DNA of 7,013 nt from contig JBJMHU010000205.1 of NCBI GenBank assembly GCA_045807225.1, positions 1 to 7,013 on the forward strand, given 5' to 3'. The notes beneath the pieces were generated by a model. That model was not told the DNA's origin, did not search any database, and saw nothing but the letters and a program-made list of their open reading frames with translations. The position numbers and the translations under genes were made by a program. Shown piece after piece: positions 5,535 through 7,013 of the stretch (its first letter is position 1; each line of letters begins with the position of its first letter). Source of the DNA: Fodinibacter sp045807225. Lineage in GTDB: Bacteria > Actinomycetota > Actinomycetes > Actinomycetales > Dermatophilaceae.

Positions 5535-6718
5535 GACGAGCGGCGCGACTTCGACGACTTGACGGGCGCCTTGGGCGCCGGCTTCGCCGGGGCCTTCGCC
5601 GACCTTGCGGGGACCTTCGCTCGCTTGGTGGGCGCCTTGGGCGCCGGCTTGGCCGGGGCCTTCGCGCGCTTGGCGGGGGTCTTGGGCACCGGCTTGGCCG
5701 GGGCCTTGGCCGGTTTGGCCGGGGGCTTGCTCGTGGCCTTGGTGGCGGACGCCTTGGTGACCGACGACGCCTTGGTCGCGCCCGCCTTCGTGGGAGGCTT
5801 CTTCGCCGCGCGGGTGCCCTTGGCCGGCGGGACCGGGTGCGCCGCCTCGTTGGCACCGGGCACGGGCGCCGTGGTCCGCTTGCGGGGGACCCGGGTGCGC
5901 CGGCCACCGACCGTGCCGGCCTCGACGGTGGCGGGGTGCACGAGCAGCGGGATGAGCTGGCGGGCGCCGGCCGAGCGGGCCCGCTTCACGGTGTCGAGGT
6001 GGGCCTCGCAGCGCAGCACCAGCTGGGCGTAGCCCTCCTCGCCCATCAGCGCGGTGAGCTCGGCCCGGTTGCTGCGGTAGACCGGCTCGGCGCCCACGTG
6101 GGCCTCGGTGTTGGAGGAGCAGTACCAGTCGAGGTCGTGGCCCCCCGGCCCCCACCCGCGGCGGTCGTACTCGGCGATCGTCACCTCGAGGTAGGAGGTG
6201 TCGTCGGGGCGCTCGACCGTGCGGTAGGAGCGGCGGATCGGCAGCTGCCAGCACACGTCGGGCTTCGCCTCGTGCGGCGGTCGCCCGGTGAGCACCGCGT
6301 GCTGGTGCAGCGCGCACCCGGCTCCGGCGGGGAAGCCGGGCCGGTTGAGGAAGATGCAGGCGCCCTGCACGACCTTGGTCTTGCGGGCGCCGTCCTCCTT
6401 CTCGGTCCAGGCCTTCAGCCGGGTGGGGTCCTTGTCGCCGTCGCGCCCCCGGCCGGGGTGCATCTGCCACTCGTCCTCGCCGAGCTCGGCGACCACGGCC
6501 TGCACCCGCTCGACGTCGTCGTCATCGGTGAAGTGCGCCCCCAGGGTGCAGCAGCCGTCGTCGGGGCGGTCGGCGTAGATGCCCCTGCACCCCGACCCGA
6601 AGATGCACGTCCAGCTCGACGTCAGCCAGGTCAGGTCGAGCCGGAACCGCTGGCCGGGGTTGGCCGGGTCGGGCATCTCGGCCCAGGTGCGGGCGATGTC
6701 GAGGGGTGTCTCGGGCAC
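5531..6718 (-). CDS. Cysteine-cluster protein (YkgJ/DUF3109-like, uncertain) with Lys/Ala/Pro-rich tail
   Basis: The 395-residue protein has a conserved-looking N-terminal core (about 1-275) with clustered cysteines: Cys38, Cys44, Cys56-Cys57, Cys121, Cys135, Cys156, Cys200 and Cys237, plus HQH at 138-140. The C-x5-C-x11-CC spacing and RPDDGCCTLGAHF (51-63) suggest a metal (zinc or iron-sulfur) site like YkgJ-type zinc/iron-chelating proteins, but family membership is not certain. From memory the core matches the actinobacterial hypothetical typified by M. tuberculosis Rv0495c, which also lies divergent to a Ppx-like gene. Its function is unknown to me. Residues from about 276 onward form a strongly basic Lys/Ala/Pro tail with internal repeats, resembling histone H1 or mycobacterial HupB tails and suggesting nucleic-acid contact. 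The start at GTG 6718 is chosen because a TAGGGT -10 box ends seven bases upstream, fitting a leaderless mRNA. GTG 6727 would add three residues. The stop overlaps the methyltransferase start. Confidence 0.82.
   Translation of the reverse strand: MPETPLDIARTWAEMPDPANPGQRFRLDLTWLTSSWTCIFGSGCRGIYADRPDDGCCTLGAHFTDDDDVERVQAVVAELGEDEWQMHPGRGRDGDKDPTRLKAWTEKEDGARKTKVVQGACIFLNRPGFPAGAGCALHQHAVLTGRPPHEAKPDVCWQLPIRRSYRTVERPDDTSYLEVTIAEYDRRGWGPGGHDLDWYCSSNTEAHVGAEPVYRSNRAELTALMGEEGYAQLVLRCEAHLDTVKRARSAGARQLIPLLVHPATVEAGTVGGRRTRVPRKRTTAPVPGANEAAHPVPPAKGTRAAKKPPTKAGATKASSVTKASATKATSKPPAKPAKAPAKPVPKTPAKRAKAPAKPAPKAPTKRAKVPARSAKAPAKPAPKAPVKSSKSRRSS
5564..5707 (-). repeat. In-frame repeats encoding KAPAKPAPKAP-type units
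   Basis: Three copies of an 11-residue unit begin at residues 338, 353 and 375 of the cysteine-cluster protein: KAPAKPVPKTP, KAPAKPAPKAP and KAPAKPAPKAP. In DNA they lie at 5675-5707, 5630-5662 and 5564-5596. The last two are nearly identical over about 36 bases with a 66-base period. All changes keep the reading frame, which fits duplication and slippage within a disordered basic tail. Confidence 0.8.
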
Positions 6719-6725
6719 GCGCCCC

Positions 6726-6731
6726 ACCCTA
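6726..6731 (-). promoter_or_regulatory. -10 box for the cysteine-cluster gene (leaderless)
   Basis: On the minus strand TAGGGT matches the actinobacterial TANNNT -10 element. Seven bases separate it from the GTG at 6718, so transcription would begin at or next to the start codon. No clear -35 is visible. Confidence 0.5.
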
Positions 6732-6752
6732 GGGGCCGCCCCGCCCAGCCAC

Positions 6753-6758
6753 TACGTT
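6753..6758 (+). promoter_or_regulatory. -10 box for the Ppx/GppA gene (leaderless)
   Basis: TACGTT matches TANNNT and ends six bases before the ATG at 6765, so the transcript would begin at about the A of the start codon. No good Shine-Dalgarno precedes the ATG, which agrees with a leaderless mRNA. No clear -35 is visible. Confidence 0.55.
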
Positions 6759-6764
6759 GGGCGC

Positions 6765-7013
6765 ATGCGCCTCGGGGTCATCGACGTCGGATCGAACACG
6801 GTCCACCTGCTCGTCGTCGACGCCCACCCCGGCGCCCAGCCGCTGCCCGCGTCGAAGCACAAGATCGAGCTGCGCCTGTCGGAGCACGTGACCGACGACG
6901 GGCTGATCGCCGATGCCGGCCGCGACCGGCTCGCCGGCTTCGTGCAGGAGTGCGTCGAGGTGGCCGAGGACTCGGGTGTGGAGGACCTCAGCGGCTTCGT
7001 GACCAGCGCCATC
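6765..7013 (+). CDS. Ppx/GppA-family exopolyphosphatase, N-terminal part (runs off window)
   Basis: The 83 codons present encode the start of an ASKHA-fold phosphatase. GVIDVGSNTVHLLVVDA (4-20) is the characteristic first phosphate-binding motif of exopolyphosphatase/guanosine pentaphosphate phosphatases, and FVTSAI at the window end matches the next conserved strand. These cytoplasmic enzymes hydrolyse polyphosphate and/or pppGpp; which one applies cannot be told from this fragment. As I recall, the N-terminus closely resembles M. tuberculosis Rv0496 (Ppx1), the shorter actinobacterial type, and the divergent cysteine-cluster gene gives the same gene order. The ATG is supported by a -10 box six bases upstream. 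The C-terminal domain and stop lie beyond the window. Confidence 0.93.
   Translation, partial: MRLGVIDVGSNTVHLLVVDAHPGAQPLPASKHKIELRLSEHVTDDGLIADAGRDRLAGFVQECVEVAEDSGVEDLSGFVTSAI

Noticed and set aside
5564..5707. Possible CRISPR-like or satellite array
   Set aside because: The units are in frame, unequal in spacing (45 and 66 bases) and encode a basic low-complexity tail. There are no unique spacers.
4548..6032. A 494-residue plus-strand frame with a hydrophobic Gly/Ala/Leu repeat (about 5560-5830) that looks membrane-like
   Set aside because: The repeat is the antisense of the Lys/Ala/Pro-coding tract. The rest is antisense to the methyltransferase and shows no family features.
4833..6470. 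A 545-residue minus-strand open frame suggesting a fusion of a basic Arg/Pro protein to the methyltransferase
   Set aside because: Only the part after GTG 5534 has protein-like motifs. The upstream part is the out-of-frame reading of the cysteine-cluster gene, kept open by high GC.
1..7013. A hidden defence, phage or mobile-element system
   Set aside because: Apart from the isolated immunity-like gene, no nuclease, helicase, integrase, transposase, reverse transcriptase, terminal repeat or change in codon style was seen. The window reads as core chromosome.

Overview
The window is very GC-rich coding DNA with strong third-position G/C, frequent GTG starts, short ATGA/GTGA gene overlaps and leaderless-looking promoters. 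This suggests a high-GC actinobacterium. The protein styles make me think of Micrococcales, perhaps Intrasporangiaceae, but that placement is inference and no search was run.

Region 1 (1-3179, plus strand) is a compact operon-like run. It holds the last codons of an unidentified gene, then nadB (L-aspartate oxidase), nadC (quinolinate phosphoribosyltransferase, overlapping nadB by ATGA) and, 25 bases later, a small helical protein resembling the Imm-5-like 'putative immunity protein' family. NadB makes iminoaspartate. NadA, not visible here, would condense it to quinolinate. NadC converts quinolinate to nicotinate mononucleotide for NAD synthesis. No toxin lies beside the immunity-like gene.

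Region 2 (3180-4832) holds a convergent intergenic gap with a small hairpin and then a minus-strand gene for a three-part membrane protein: an N-terminal heavy-metal-associated (HMA) domain with CxxC, a seven-helix SafE/DsbD_2-type core, and a C-terminal cupredoxin-like domain. The positive-inside rule puts HMA in the cytoplasm and the cupredoxin outside. The architecture suggests copper (or similar thiophilic metal) handling or electron transfer across the membrane.

Region 3 (4833-6718, minus strand) is a two-gene unit: a conserved actinobacterial cysteine-cluster protein with a long Lys/Ala/Pro-rich, histone-H1-like tail, and a class I SAM-dependent methyltransferase overlapping it by GTGA. 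Region 4 (6719-7013) is a short divergent promoter region followed by the 5' part of a Ppx/GppA-family phosphatase gene. As I recall, the same divergent pairing occurs in Mycobacterium tuberculosis (Rv0495c/Rv0496).

Most of the window is ordinary metabolism. The points most worth a second look are the HMA-SafE-cupredoxin fusion, the immunity-like gene attached to NAD biosynthesis genes, the repeat-built basic tail on the cysteine protein, the back-to-back leaderless promoters, and a marked excess of the hexamer GATGCC. I see no CRISPR array, insertion sequence, tRNA, rRNA or clear phage or defence cassette.
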